Origin: CAWGGS01 sp963822095
Lineage (GTDB): Bacteria; Desulfobacterota; Desulfobulbia; Desulfobulbales; Desulfocapsaceae
Direction of reading: 5' to 3'
DNA length: 64,000 nt
NCBI GenBank assembly: GCA_963822095.1
Contig: CAWGGS010000039.1
Span: 158,375-222,374 of the forward strand
Position 1 is the first letter of the stretch; each line of letters starts with the position of its first letter. Below the pieces are notes generated by a model, which was not told the origin of the DNA, made no database searches, and saw only the letters and a program-made list of their open reading frames with translations. The translations under genes were made by a program, and so were the position numbers. Below, in pieces: positions 35,894 through 45,908 of this stretch.

Positions 35894-37342
35894 TCATTTT
35901 ACCTTTTCCTTGCTGATGACAAAGCCCGCAGCGGTGATCTCAAACCTGTTGATTGAAGCAGTATGCGCCATTCCCCGGGATTTAATAATTTCGATAATTC
36001 TTTCCCGGTGATCATTTTTCTCTCTGTTCTTCAGCACTATCCAGGTATCCATAATAGAAGATAGCCCTATTTCAGTGGATTCCTGGTATCTTCCCCCAGT
36101 GGTTAAATCCGTCGACAAGGTTGTGATCTGACTATTTTTCAAGGTATCGAGCAGGCGAGCAAACATCGACTTTATGTCGGCAATAACGGCAATGGAGGTC
36201 AGGTTGGAAACAGGATCGATCACCACCGCCGCAGGCCGAAACGAATCGATCACATCATGTATCGTCAAAAGATGCATCTCCACACCGTATTGCGTCGGTC
36301 GCATGGCATGAAATTTCAACAGACCCTGGTCAACATAGGCTGATAAATCCAGGCCGATTGATTGCATGTTCCTGATGATCTGGTTGGCGGATTCTTCAAA
36401 GGCAAAATAGAGACAGGGCTTGCCCCGGGCACAGATCGATGCCGCAAAATGGGCGGCCAGGCTGCTCTTGCCCGTACCGGCGGTGCCGGAGACCAAAATA
36501 CTGCTCCCATAAAAATATCCCTTGCCGGACAACATCTGGTCAAGGCCCTTGATTCCAGTGGGGATCCTTTCCCCAGACACATCATAGTCGAGTTGCATCG
36601 AGGTGATCGGCAGAATGGAAATCCCCTTGCCTGTAACAAGAAACGGGTATTCATTGGTGCCATGCAAAGATCCCCGGTATTTCAAGATATGCAGTCTCCG
36701 AATGGCGGTCTGATCAATGACGCGCTGATCAAGGAGAATGACACAATCGGAGGCATATTCTTCAATCCCGTGGCGCGAAATCAACGTTTTCCCCTCACCG
36801 CGTTCGCAGGTGATGATTGCAGTGACTTCTTTTTCTTTGAGCCAGCGAAACAACCTTTTCAGTTCAAGCCGAATAATTGACTGGTTGGAAAATAATGAGA
36901 AAATCGCTTCAATACCATCAATCGCCACCCTTTTGGCAGTAACAGAATCAATCGCATGCCCAATCCGAGAGAACAGGCCGCCCAGATCATACTCGCCCGC
37001 CTCAATAATATTTTCCGCATTAATAACTATTTCAGAAATACTGAGTGAGCACCCGGCAACCATTGTATCTATGTCGAAACCAAGCGATGCCACATTTTCC
37101 GTGAGATCTTTCACCGACTCATCAAAGGAGATGTAGGCCCCGTTTTCCCCGAAGCGGTTGATCCCATTGACGATATATTCCATGGACAGCAGGGTCTTGC
37201 CGCAGCCTGGACCTCCACAGATAAGCGTTGGGCGGTTTTTCGGCAGGCCGCCACCGGTGATTTCATCAAGACCTTTAATCCCCGTGGGCACTTTTTGCAC
37301 GCTGCGGTTCTGTAAACGTTCAGCTTTCCTGTCAGCTGTCAT
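35894..37342 (-). CDS. kaiC: KaiC, two-domain ATPase/kinase
   Basis: A 482-residue double RecA-fold protein. CI has Walker A GGPGCGKT (43-50). CII has SGTAGTGKSS (285-294). The CII catalytic pair of glutamates is present (EE 316-317). At the site of the cyanobacterial Ser431/Thr432 phospho-pair there are two serines (S428-S429, in GLSSIMDT). In CI the first catalytic glutamate is replaced by Asp (FDES, D74-E75). The C-terminus stops at about the end of the CII core, so the KaiA-binding A-loop tail of the 519-residue Synechococcus protein is missing. No kaiA gene is near. The ATG at 37342 follows AGGAG. It overlaps the kinase gene by 11 bases. It probably works as a simple timer or switch with KaiB. 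Confidence 0.93.
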   Translation of the reverse strand: MTADRKAERLQNRSVQKVPTGIKGLDEITGGGLPKNRPTLICGGPGCGKTLLSMEYIVNGINRFGENGAYISFDESVKDLTENVASLGFDIDTMVAGCSLSISEIVINAENIIEAGEYDLGGLFSRIGHAIDSVTAKRVAIDGIEAIFSLFSNQSIIRLELKRLFRWLKEKEVTAIITCERGEGKTLISRHGIEEYASDCVILLDQRVIDQTAIRRLHILKYRGSLHGTNEYPFLVTGKGISILPITSMQLDYDVSGERIPTGIKGLDQMLSGKGYFYGSSILVSGTAGTGKSSLAAHFAASICARGKPCLYFAFEESANQIIRNMQSIGLDLSAYVDQGLLKFHAMRPTQYGVEMHLLTIHDVIDSFRPAAVVIDPVSNLTSIAVIADIKSMFARLLDTLKNSQITTLSTDLTTGGRYQESTEIGLSSIMDTWIVLKNREKNDHRERIIEIIKSRGMAHTASINRFEITAAGFVISKEKVK

Positions 37343-40300
37343 GCCTGTTCTCCTGTCTTTTCGATGGGAATGGTTGCAACGCCGATCGAACAACAGTTGC
37401 TATTTCCACTTTCGTGGACGGTTTCATTAAAATGGATTTGATACCGATCTTGCAGGCCTTTTCTTCGGTTATGATTTCACTGAATCCGGTGACCAAGACG
37501 ATCGGAATATCAGGCCGGATGACGAGACACTGCTCTGCCAGCTGATCGCCCCTCATGACGGGCATGGTCATATCGGTGAGGATGATATCGAAATCATCGG
37601 GTCGTGCTGCAAAAAGGGCCAAGGCCTCGATGCTGCTGGCCCGTGTGGTGACTTTATACCCAAGTCTTTGAAGAATTCTCGAATTCAACCTAAGAATGGA
37701 TGGTTCGTCATCGACCAGAAGGATGTGTTCTGTTCCCGTCGGCAGTTCAACCGTGGCAACGGTGTCCGGAACGTCCTGCGTCACTATCCGGGGAAGATAC
37801 ACATCAAAGGTGGTTCCTTTACCAACCAGGCTGTCGACGCTTATCACCCCACCATGATTGCTGACGATACCGTGGACAACCGAAAGGCCAAGCCCGGTGC
37901 CTTTGTCCTGCTCCTTCGTGGTGAAATACGGCTCGAAAATTTTCTCCAGCACGGCGCGTTCTATACCATGGCCGGTATCACGAACCCGGAGATGGACATA
38001 CGATCCGGCATGCAGGTCCGGATGAACCGATAGAGCCCGGGCTTCATCAAGCTGAACATTATGCAGGGAAATATGCAAGACCCCGCCGGAGAGTTCCATG
38101 GCGTGTTTGGCATTGGTGCACAGATTCATCAGGATCTGGTGGATCTCCGTTGCGCCGCCCAGTATCACCCCCTTGCACTGAATATCTTTTTTGAGTTCGA
38201 TTGTGCTCGGCAGGGCTGATCGCAGGAGCTTCAACACTTCCTTGATTATGGGCTCCACCATAAGCGGCTGATACTCAATATCCTTTGATTGACGGCTGAA
38301 GGCCAGGATCTGGCCGACCAGATCCTTTGCCCGGCAGGCGGCTTGGAAAACCTCCGCCAGACATTCAGAAGTCTGCTCATCGTACTTGACCCTCTCCTGG
38401 GCCAGCTGGGTAAAACCGAGAATCGGGGTGAGAATGTTGTTGAAGTCGTGGGCGATGCCGCCGGCCAGCGTGCCGATGGCCTCAAGCTTTTGAATCTGCT
38501 GCAGTTGCCCCTGGATTTCAGCCCGTTTATGCCGTTCGTTCACCTTGTCGGTGACATCGCGAATCGAGGCCAGATGGATCGGTTCGCCATCCCAGACAGC
38601 CATCGCCACCTTGATCTCGGCGTGTCGAACAGTACCTTTCTTTAGAATAATGTCTATCTCCTGGGCTTCCCCTACAGATACGGGAAAACCGAAGGCACTG
38701 CCGACCAGTTGGTCTTCCATACGGTCAAAAAGCTGGCAGGCTGCACAGTTGACGAACCGGATCGTCCCATCCTTATTGATCACAACCACCGCATCAAAGA
38801 GATTTTCCACCATTGTCCGGAAACGGGCCTCGCTTTTTCGGACCTGATCTTCTCTCTTTTTTCTTTCGGAAACATCCCGAATGAGTCCTATCATACCGGA
38901 AATGTTCCCGTCCGTGTCTTTGAGATAAAAAACACCTGTCTCACCGGGAAAGATCTCTCCTGATTTTTTTTTGTAATTGACGGTGTAGACAAAGTTTTTT
39001 TCTCCACGATGATCCTTAATGGCCTTTCCCATTTCCTGAAACTGGCGCTCATCACTATAGAGATAAAGGGTGTTTTTTCCCAGAATATGCTCTTTGTCAT
39101 AGCCGAAGGTCTCAAGGAATGCCTGGTTGCACTCAACAATTGTCCGTTCGGTGTCCACAACCAGAATGGAGTCCCGGATGCTTTCAAAAAGGCTCTGGTA
39201 CTTCTGCCTGCCTGCCAGAAGGGCCGCTTCGGCGGCCTTGCGGTCGGTAATGTCCTGCAGGGTACCGATTAATTGCCTAACCGTCCCCTTGTCTGTCTTA
39301 ACCGGTTCACAGATAGAATTGACATGACGGGTCTGCCCGTCGGGTCTGATGATCCGCAGCTCCAGATTGTACCTCCGTGCTTCTTCTACGGCCCGAGTGA
39401 CCGCTGCGTCAAGCATCTCCCAATCATCGGAATGAAACAAATTTTTATATTCGCTATAGGAAGGGATCTGCGCCCCCACTGGCAGGTGGAAAATGCGAAA
39501 CATTTCATCGGTCCACTGGGAAATCTGAGTGGTTGGATCATACCACCAACTGCCGATCCCGGCCGCTGCCTGGGCCCTGCGCAGTGTCTCCGCACTCTGC
39601 CGCAGCACCTCTTCCTCTTCCCTGCGATCGGTAACATCGATATGCGAGCCCAGCATCCGGACAAGCCGGCCTTTCTCGTCATTCACCAGAGAGGCCGTCG
39701 TCAGTATCCAGCGATACGCTCCGTCCCGATGCCTGAACCGGTATTCGTTTTTATATCCCGGGCAGGGATTTTTTAGAAAAGATTGTACCGTGGCCGTCGC
39801 GCGGGCAAGGTCGTCCGGATGCACGCGGCTCTCCCATTCCCGGTAATCATCAGTTATCTCGTGGTCGAGATAGCCGATCTGCCGTTTCCATTCCGGTGAA
39901 AAATAGACTTTGTTGGTTTGAAGATCCCAGTCCCAGAGACCGATATTGCCGGCTTTCGCCATAAGCTCAAGCCTTTCCCGAGACGTTTGAAGTGCATCGA
40001 TCGTCTCCGCCTGATCGGTAATATCCCGGCCACTGGCGATAACGCCTGTAACCTCACCCTGCTCATTGAGATAGGGGGAGTAGGTCACATCTAAACATCT
40101 GCGCCCTGCTGTTTGAAAATCATACCATATCCGGTATTCGATTATCTGGTTTGTAAGACACGTATCAATCTTGTCTTTGAGCTGCCCTGTGAAAAATGCA
40201 TCACCCAGGTGTTCGGCCACCGTGTGACCGATTAGCTCTTCGCGACGTGCCCGGTTCAAGCGCAGATAGGCGTCGTTGACCAGCACATATCGGTACTCCT

Positions 40301-40391
40301 TGTCGATTAAGGATACAAAATCCCGTGTCGCACAGAAGATGCGTTCAAACTGCACCTGTTCCTTCTTCAATTCCGACATCTTTTTATCCAT
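37332..40391 (-). CDS. Five-PAS hybrid histidine kinase with terminal receiver
   Basis: A 1019-residue soluble sensor kinase. Five PAS/PAC modules run in sequence at roughly 15-130, 140-260, 270-390, 395-510 and 520-635. The dimerisation domain has GGIAHDFNNILTP, an HDFNN-type H-box. The HATPase follows with GHGIE and GTGLGLSVVHG boxes. A C-terminal receiver has LLVDDEP and an acceptor Asp in IILTDMTMP. There is no membrane segment, so signals are likely cytoplasmic (redox, light or a metabolite). It is the first gene of the operon that continues into kaiC, overlapping it by 11 bases. ATG at 40391 is preferred to a TTG at 40397. No strong ribosome site is visible for either. The tight overlap suggests it is a dedicated partner of KaiC. 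Confidence 0.9.
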   Translation of the reverse strand: MDKKMSELKKEQVQFERIFCATRDFVSLIDKEYRYVLVNDAYLRLNRARREELIGHTVAEHLGDAFFTGQLKDKIDTCLTNQIIEYRIWYDFQTAGRRCLDVTYSPYLNEQGEVTGVIASGRDITDQAETIDALQTSRERLELMAKAGNIGLWDWDLQTNKVYFSPEWKRQIGYLDHEITDDYREWESRVHPDDLARATATVQSFLKNPCPGYKNEYRFRHRDGAYRWILTTASLVNDEKGRLVRMLGSHIDVTDRREEEEVLRQSAETLRRAQAAAGIGSWWYDPTTQISQWTDEMFRIFHLPVGAQIPSYSEYKNLFHSDDWEMLDAAVTRAVEEARRYNLELRIIRPDGQTRHVNSICEPVKTDKGTVRQLIGTLQDITDRKAAEAALLAGRQKYQSLFESIRDSILVVDTERTIVECNQAFLETFGYDKEHILGKNTLYLYSDERQFQEMGKAIKDHRGEKNFVYTVNYKKKSGEIFPGETGVFYLKDTDGNISGMIGLIRDVSERKKREDQVRKSEARFRTMVENLFDAVVVINKDGTIRFVNCAACQLFDRMEDQLVGSAFGFPVSVGEAQEIDIILKKGTVRHAEIKVAMAVWDGEPIHLASIRDVTDKVNERHKRAEIQGQLQQIQKLEAIGTLAGGIAHDFNNILTPILGFTQLAQERVKYDEQTSECLAEVFQAACRAKDLVGQILAFSRQSKDIEYQPLMVEPIIKEVLKLLRSALPSTIELKKDIQCKGVILGGATEIHQILMNLCTNAKHAMELSGGVLHISLHNVQLDEARALSVHPDLHAGSYVHLRVRDTGHGIERAVLEKIFEPYFTTKEQDKGTGLGLSVVHGIVSNHGGVISVDSLVGKGTTFDVYLPRIVTQDVPDTVATVELPTGTEHILLVDDEPSILRLNSRILQRLGYKVTTRASSIEALALFAARPDDFDIILTDMTMPVMRGDQLAEQCLVIRPDIPIVLVTGFSEIITEEKACKIGIKSILMKPSTKVEIATVVRSALQPFPSKRQENRHDS

Positions 40392-40741
40392 GAGCAAGTT
40401 GTCAGATACGTCTTCGGAACGCTTGTGAAAGTGTCGTGATGGAAAGAAAAAAGACTCCCTTACAAATAAGTATATCTTCCATGGCTGATTAAATGCAAAT
40501 TATATCCCAAATCGTCAAAATGAGTTTGTCCTTACAGGAGCTCCTTTGTTTTAGATCGCAGCGCTCGACCAATCAGGCCAAAGACAGAGAGTTGATATTA
40601 GGACAATAGGTTGCGAAAAGACTGCCTTTACATTAGGATAGAGCCCTCAGCAGGATGCGAGCGATCCTCCCGGAAACAGCATCCAGAATACGAGTAGAAA
40701 ACCGGTGGGCCTTTGTGGTCCCAATGATGTGGGGAGTCAGG
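40392..40741. other. Divergent gap between the kai cluster and the phosphoethanolamine transferase
   Basis: A 350-base non-coding stretch holding the promoters of both flanking transcription units. An AGGAGCTCCT palindrome lies near 40534. An AT-rich run (40440-40520) is the likely region for the kai cluster promoter. No conserved box could be assigned with confidence. Confidence 0.4.
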
Positions 40742-42394
40742 ATGGACGATAATCAAAGGAAGGTCTCACCCCTCCTCTCTTTTTGGGGGAAAATTCTTGT
40801 CAACGTCACCCTTGCCGCACTGATTTCCTTGACCTTTCTGGTCCCCGCGCTGTTGTTTCGTTTCTTTGAAAAGGCTGATTTCGTCTGGTTCAATGTCAAA
40901 TATTTCTGGATCTTCTTTGCCTTCGGCTGCATCCTGACACTCTGCAAGAGCAAGAAGGTAACTGCCGCCGTTTTTTTGCTGGTCGGTCTCCTGGAGATCT
41001 CGCAGTTCTGCAGTCTTGCCTATTTCGGGGAATTCCTCAGTCCCTATGCAATCGGCCAGATGTTTACGGAAATAGTCGATGTCTCCAGGGCCGCTATCGG
41101 CAGCTTCAGCCATTTATACTATGTGCTTCTCATCGTCATCATTCCCTACTGCCTGATGCTGCTGATCGTCAATGCCTTCTGGAAATACGAACTGAAGGTT
41201 CGTTTTACAACGGTTCTGGTCATTCTCTTTCTGATCTTTCCGGCGATTCGCATCAACCTCCATGCCGATCGCAAGAATATCGTCAGTTTCTTTCCGGTGG
41301 TGACCACCCCCACTCTCGGCAACACACTGAACTCCTACTCGATCTGGCTCACCCGCCTCTTACCCCAATCGTTGTTTCCGACAAAAGGCCCCTCGTTCAA
41401 ACCCGTTGAAATCGAAAAAAAGCCCGTCCCTGAAAAGATTACCGTGGTCCTGGTCATGGGAGAGAGTCAGACCAGCCGACGCATGTCCCTTTTCGGCTTT
41501 AAACGCAAAACGACACCTCGGCTCGACAGGATGAAAAACGATCCGAATTTCGTCTTCAAAAAAGGGTATTCGGCAGCGGTTGCCACCCGGGCCACTCTGC
41601 CGATGTTCTATAACATTCAGTATAATCCCCTCGACCAGGACATCTTCAAATTCCAGACGACCAATATGTTTCATCTGGCAAAGGAGGCAGGCTTTCAGAC
41701 GATTTACATATCCGCCCAGAATGCCAACTGCCTCAACGGCGTCAATACCCATTCCATCGATCATTTCATCTCCTACGATACAGACGAAGAGGTCTTTGAC
41801 CGGCTCCACGACGATGCCCTGCTGCAACTTCTGGAAAGGTTTCCACTGAACAACAGAAATTTTATCGTACTGCACCAACGTAATGCCCATGCCCCTTATG
41901 AAACGAATTACAGCACGCATGGCGATCTGGTCAAGTTCCCCTACAAAGGATTACCCTACCATGACTACATCAAGAACAGTTACGACAATGCCGTCCTCTA
42001 TAACGATTATCTCTACTCAACTCTTATCACCTATTTCAAAACCAGGGTGAAAGGCCCCGTCTACCTGTTTATCACGTCGGACCACGGAGAAGAATTCGGC
42101 GAGCAGGGACTCTGGGGACATGATCATCTGAGCTATGGATCATCGATGGTGCCGGTCCTTTTTTACAATATCAATGGCACCCCTGATTTCCTCACCACTT
42201 TCCGGGCCCTTCAACGACCGACCCATTACGAACTCGAACTGCTTATCGCCGATCGATTGGGCTACATGATCACCGATCCAAACAGAGAAAAAGACTGGTT
42301 TTATGTTGACGGCGTCGCAGCTCTCGGGCTGAGCGGATACATGAAATTTAGAAAATCCGCAAACGATAAACCGGCCGAGGTACGTGTCTACTAA
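40742..42394 (+). CDS. EptA-like phosphoethanolamine transferase (sulfatase fold)
   Basis: A 550-residue inner-membrane enzyme. The N-terminal 200 residues carry about five transmembrane helices. The periplasmic alkaline-phosphatase/sulfatase domain starts near residue 240 with VVLVMGESQTSRRMSLFGF. The Thr nucleophile of the EptA GET motif is replaced by Ser here. Metal-binding residues appear at TSDHGEEFG (about 452) and GHDHLSYGSSMVP. Family members transfer phosphoethanolamine from phosphatidylethanolamine to lipid A, core heptose or glucans. The target is not predictable. ATG 40742 follows GGGGAG. A start at 40655 would add 29 residues with no membrane or motif value. It is monocistronic, and a 145-bp repeat follows directly. 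Confidence 0.83.
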   Translation: MDDNQRKVSPLLSFWGKILVNVTLAALISLTFLVPALLFRFFEKADFVWFNVKYFWIFFAFGCILTLCKSKKVTAAVFLLVGLLEISQFCSLAYFGEFLSPYAIGQMFTEIVDVSRAAIGSFSHLYYVLLIVIIPYCLMLLIVNAFWKYELKVRFTTVLVILFLIFPAIRINLHADRKNIVSFFPVVTTPTLGNTLNSYSIWLTRLLPQSLFPTKGPSFKPVEIEKKPVPEKITVVLVMGESQTSRRMSLFGFKRKTTPRLDRMKNDPNFVFKKGYSAAVATRATLPMFYNIQYNPLDQDIFKFQTTNMFHLAKEAGFQTIYISAQNANCLNGVNTHSIDHFISYDTDEEVFDRLHDDALLQLLERFPLNNRNFIVLHQRNAHAPYETNYSTHGDLVKFPYKGLPYHDYIKNSYDNAVLYNDYLYSTLITYFKTRVKGPVYLFITSDHGEEFGEQGLWGHDHLSYGSSMVPVLFYNINGTPDFLTTFRALQRPTHYELELLIADRLGYMITDPNREKDWFYVDGVAALGLSGYMKFRKSANDKPAEVRVY

Positions 42395-42395
42395 C

Positions 42396-42540
42396 TTGTG
42401 CCTGTCCATAAATAGCCATTTTCCCCTAACTCTTCGTTGCTCTCAAAATTTAATCCTCGGAATATCAACTATATGCCTGCGGTTAAATTTATCGAGCGCC
42501 TCGATTTAGAACAAAATATCTCATTTCTGGACAGACACTA
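42396..42540. repeat. 145-bp inverted-repeat element (MITE-like)
   Basis: The left end (TTGTGCCTGTCCATAAAT) and the reverse complement of the right end (TAGTGTCTGTCCAGAAAT) match at all but four positions. It begins one base after the stop of the phosphoethanolamine transferase gene. The interior is AT-rich and non-coding. The rest of the 373-base gap (42541-42767) shows nothing recognisable except the promoter expected for the next gene. Confidence 0.65.
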
Positions 42541-42767
42541 CCTTCCCTTTTTGATTTTCCTCCCGACAAAATCTGGAAAACACTATTTGACAAACATCAG
42601 AACGAAGCGCTAGAATCCCTGCTGTATCGTGCTGATTATCCGACCATGTTCGGCACTCTCGATAGACATGTTTGCATGCCTTTGCTGTTAACCTATGGGT
42701 ACAGGCGAAATCATTGTTGCATTTCCAAGTCAACAAAACGCGAGCAACACCACAGGAATTAATTGGA

Positions 42768-45700
42768 ATGTTTAACTTTTTCCAAAGATCCAATCTCTAT
42801 CCATGGACCAAAGCCAAGGCTGTTGTGTTTTTCTCTATAGCCGTTGGAATTCTTGTCCTGCTGATCGTCGCAGTTGTGCACTTCCAACGACAAAGGGCTT
42901 TTCTCTATCAAATCAAATATACTAAAACGATTTCGGCAAATATCAACCGAGACCTGGACAGGGCTTTCACCAACTCATGTAAAGAGCTGGCCCGGCAAAA
43001 ACCCGTGATCGCCATCATCGAAGACCAAAGTGATGATAACCTGAGCCGGTCCACCACCCTTTTAAATTCCATACGTGAAATCCTTGGAGCCTCCATTGTC
43101 TACATTATGGACGATACAGGTCTGGTCATCGCCTCGTCCAGAACGCCAAGCGGCTCAACCCTACAGGGTCATAACTACAGATTCCGTCCCTATTTTACAA
43201 AGGCGATGAAGGGGTTTGATTTTCGCTATGCAGCTCTCGGGGTAACAACCAACGACCGCGGGGTCTACTTCAGCAGTCCTATCCGAAATGCCAATAACAC
43301 CATTTCAGGTGTTGCAGTCATCAAGGGAGGTGTTAAAACCATCGACCACGTTCTGGCTGTACACGCAACCGACGGTCCTCTTGCAATCGTCTCCCAGGAC
43401 GGCATTGTCTTCGCCTCTACCCAAAAGGAATGGCTCTACCACGCCGCCTATCCTTTGAGCCCGCAGCGATTAAAGGAGATTGCTGCGTCTCGGCAATTCG
43501 CCAACAATCCTCTGTCCCCTTTGCCGATATCTCTTAATACGGATACGGTAACCCTCAACGGCACAACCTATACGGTGTTCAAAGATCCGATTGCCCTTGA
43601 TTCCTGGCAGATTATAAGCCTTCACCAACGTAAATCGGCATTTATCGTTGCCGCTCTCACGGCGTTACTTTACGCTTTTCCTTTTTATCTTTTCTTTCTC
43701 AACTTCAACCTCTTCCTACAGGAACAGGCCTATAAGGAAAAGATCAAGAAACAGAACCAAGACCTGCTGGTTCTCAATGACGAGATGCAACAGGAAATCG
43801 CCAAACACCATGAAGCATTGAAACAGCTTACAATCATAAGTGAAAAAGAAATAAAATACCGCCTGCTTTTTCAACTTTCGATGGATGCGATGGCAATTGC
43901 CACCACCAATGGTCGGTTAATAGACGTCAACCAGGCCTTCCTCAATATGTTGGGAGGAACCCGGGAACAGGTCATGGCCATGAACGCCAAAAAATTCTGG
44001 GTGTCAAGCCAGGAAAGAAAAACATGGGGCAAGCTCTTAAAAAAATACGGTTCCTTGGTCGATTTCAAGTGCAAACAAAGGACTCTTGACGGCAGAACCC
44101 TCGATTTGACACTAACAACAACGGCCACGAAGACCCAGGACAACACCCTGGTTTTTCTCACTGTGATCAGAAACATCACCGACAAAATCGAAGCTGAAAG
44201 ACAGCTCATCGAAGCCAAAACTGCAGCCGAACAGGCCAACATCGCAAAGAGTGAATTTTTGGCCAATATGAGCCATGAGATTCGCACCCCGATGAACGGA
44301 ATAATTGGGATGACCGTCATTCTTCTGGGAACCGAACTTGATGCTCAACAACGGAATTATCTCAATATGGTCAACGTCTCTGCCAATCGCCTCCTTGATA
44401 TTATCAACGATATTCTTGATTTTTCAAAAATTGAAGCCGGCCGTCTCAATATAGAGGAGATAGAATTTTCTCTAACGGACAAGCTCGACGAGCTGTCAAC
44501 GCTTATGGCAGTCAAGGCCAAGGAAAATAATGTTGCCTTGAAGACCCGTCTTTCTTCTGAGATTTCGGAAATTCTCATCGGCGATCCGACCAGATTGATG
44601 CAGATTCTAATCAATCTGGTCAACAATGCCCTGAAATTTACCCAAAACGGTGCGGTTACCATAGTGGTATCGGTTGCCGGTAGACAGGCCCCCGACCACA
44701 TTTTGCTGCATTTTGCCATCAAGGATACCGGAGTCGGCGTTCCACGCCACAAACAGAGGGCCATCTTCGATGCTTTTGCCCAAGCCGATTCTTCCACGAC
44801 TCGCCAGTATGGTGGAACAGGACTCGGCCTGTCTATCTCTTCCCAGCTCTGCACCTTAATGGGCGGCGAAATCGGCATGGAAAGCGAGGAAGGAAAAGGA
44901 TCCACCTTCTGGTTTACAGCGCGTTTCAAGCTCCCGGAAACAGACTCAATAAAGGACAGCACCGAACACGGGATGGTCTGCAGTTGCACACTCACCCACG
45001 AAGAGATCTTCAACGGAATGCATATCCTGCTCGCTGAGGATGATTTCATCAACCGGACTCTAGCCGTTACTCTTCTCAACCAGGTTGGATTGAATGTCAC
45101 CACCGTTGAAAACGGTTTTGGTGTCGTAAAGGAATATGAATCAAATAAATACGACATTATCCTGATGGATATGCAGATGCCGGAAATGGACGGGTACGAG
45201 GCCACCAAGGTCATCCGGGAAAAAGAAAGAAAAAATGGCAATTCTCATATCCCGATCATCGCAATGACAGCCCACGCCATCAAGGGTGACCGGGAAAAAT
45301 GCATGCAGGCCGGAATGGACGACTACCTCACCAAACCAATCAACGCCGCTGATCTTTATGCGGCCATCAAACGACAGTTACTGTTTACAGTTATAATTGC
45401 CGATGAAGATCCCCAAAACAGAAAAGAGACAGGGAGCTACTTTTCCGATATCGGCTGGCAGGTCACCATGACTGAAAATTGGAATCAGGTCGTTTACGAA
45501 TGCAAGCAGTCCTTCTTTGATCTCGTTCTTCTGGACACCACCATGCACAAGATGGACTGTAGAAAGATCGTAATGTTGGCCCGAGAACGTGAGTGGGAAG
45601 GAAGAAAACATACGACGGTCATCGCTGTGCTTCAATCACGGGAAACCGGGAAAGAGGAAAAACTGCAGGCGGACGGAATCGACAGATTTCTCTACAAGCC

Positions 45701-45794
45701 TTTGAGCGAAGATGCCATAGAGGCCGAAATCAGCCATCTTTCTCTTCGAAAACTGGGGGGAAATCCTTACAGAAAAAAACCGGAAAAAGCATAG
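42768..45794 (+). CDS. Membrane hybrid histidine kinase with Cache sensor and two receivers
   Basis: A 1008-residue inner-membrane sensor. Transmembrane helices at about 17-38 and 289-315 bracket a periplasmic Cache-type (DctB-like) domain. A PAS domain follows (about 359-480), then an H-box with SHEIRTPMNG (His near 502) and an HATPase domain with GTGLGLSIS. The first receiver (about 751-870) has DIILMDMQMPEMDG. A diverged second receiver (about 873-1000) has the acceptor Asp in LVLLDTTMH. This is the BarA/TorS-like layout without an Hpt domain, so a separate Hpt protein is expected elsewhere. The ATG at 42768 follows AGGA. An ATG at 42672 would add 32 residues before the first helix. It is probably monocistronic, since pyrG starts 114 bases later. 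Confidence 0.88.
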   Translation: MFNFFQRSNLYPWTKAKAVVFFSIAVGILVLLIVAVVHFQRQRAFLYQIKYTKTISANINRDLDRAFTNSCKELARQKPVIAIIEDQSDDNLSRSTTLLNSIREILGASIVYIMDDTGLVIASSRTPSGSTLQGHNYRFRPYFTKAMKGFDFRYAALGVTTNDRGVYFSSPIRNANNTISGVAVIKGGVKTIDHVLAVHATDGPLAIVSQDGIVFASTQKEWLYHAAYPLSPQRLKEIAASRQFANNPLSPLPISLNTDTVTLNGTTYTVFKDPIALDSWQIISLHQRKSAFIVAALTALLYAFPFYLFFLNFNLFLQEQAYKEKIKKQNQDLLVLNDEMQQEIAKHHEALKQLTIISEKEIKYRLLFQLSMDAMAIATTNGRLIDVNQAFLNMLGGTREQVMAMNAKKFWVSSQERKTWGKLLKKYGSLVDFKCKQRTLDGRTLDLTLTTTATKTQDNTLVFLTVIRNITDKIEAERQLIEAKTAAEQANIAKSEFLANMSHEIRTPMNGIIGMTVILLGTELDAQQRNYLNMVNVSANRLLDIINDILDFSKIEAGRLNIEEIEFSLTDKLDELSTLMAVKAKENNVALKTRLSSEISEILIGDPTRLMQILINLVNNALKFTQNGAVTIVVSVAGRQAPDHILLHFAIKDTGVGVPRHKQRAIFDAFAQADSSTTRQYGGTGLGLSISSQLCTLMGGEIGMESEEGKGSTFWFTARFKLPETDSIKDSTEHGMVCSCTLTHEEIFNGMHILLAEDDFINRTLAVTLLNQVGLNVTTVENGFGVVKEYESNKYDIILMDMQMPEMDGYEATKVIREKERKNGNSHIPIIAMTAHAIKGDREKCMQAGMDDYLTKPINAADLYAAIKRQLLFTVIIADEDPQNRKETGSYFSDIGWQVTMTENWNQVVYECKQSFFDLVLLDTTMHKMDCRKIVMLAREREWEGRKHTTVIAVLQSRETGKEEKLQADGIDRFLYKPLSEDAIEAEISHLSLRKLGGNPYRKKPEKA

Positions 45795-45908
45795 ATCTTT
45801 TGTGTCAGGGACCATGGTTCCTCCTCCGATTCAGCCAGCCCGATATCACTTTTATCGTATACCATTTTTCTGTTTCAAAAACCGGTTTCGATTGCTATAG
45901 TGGCCGCT

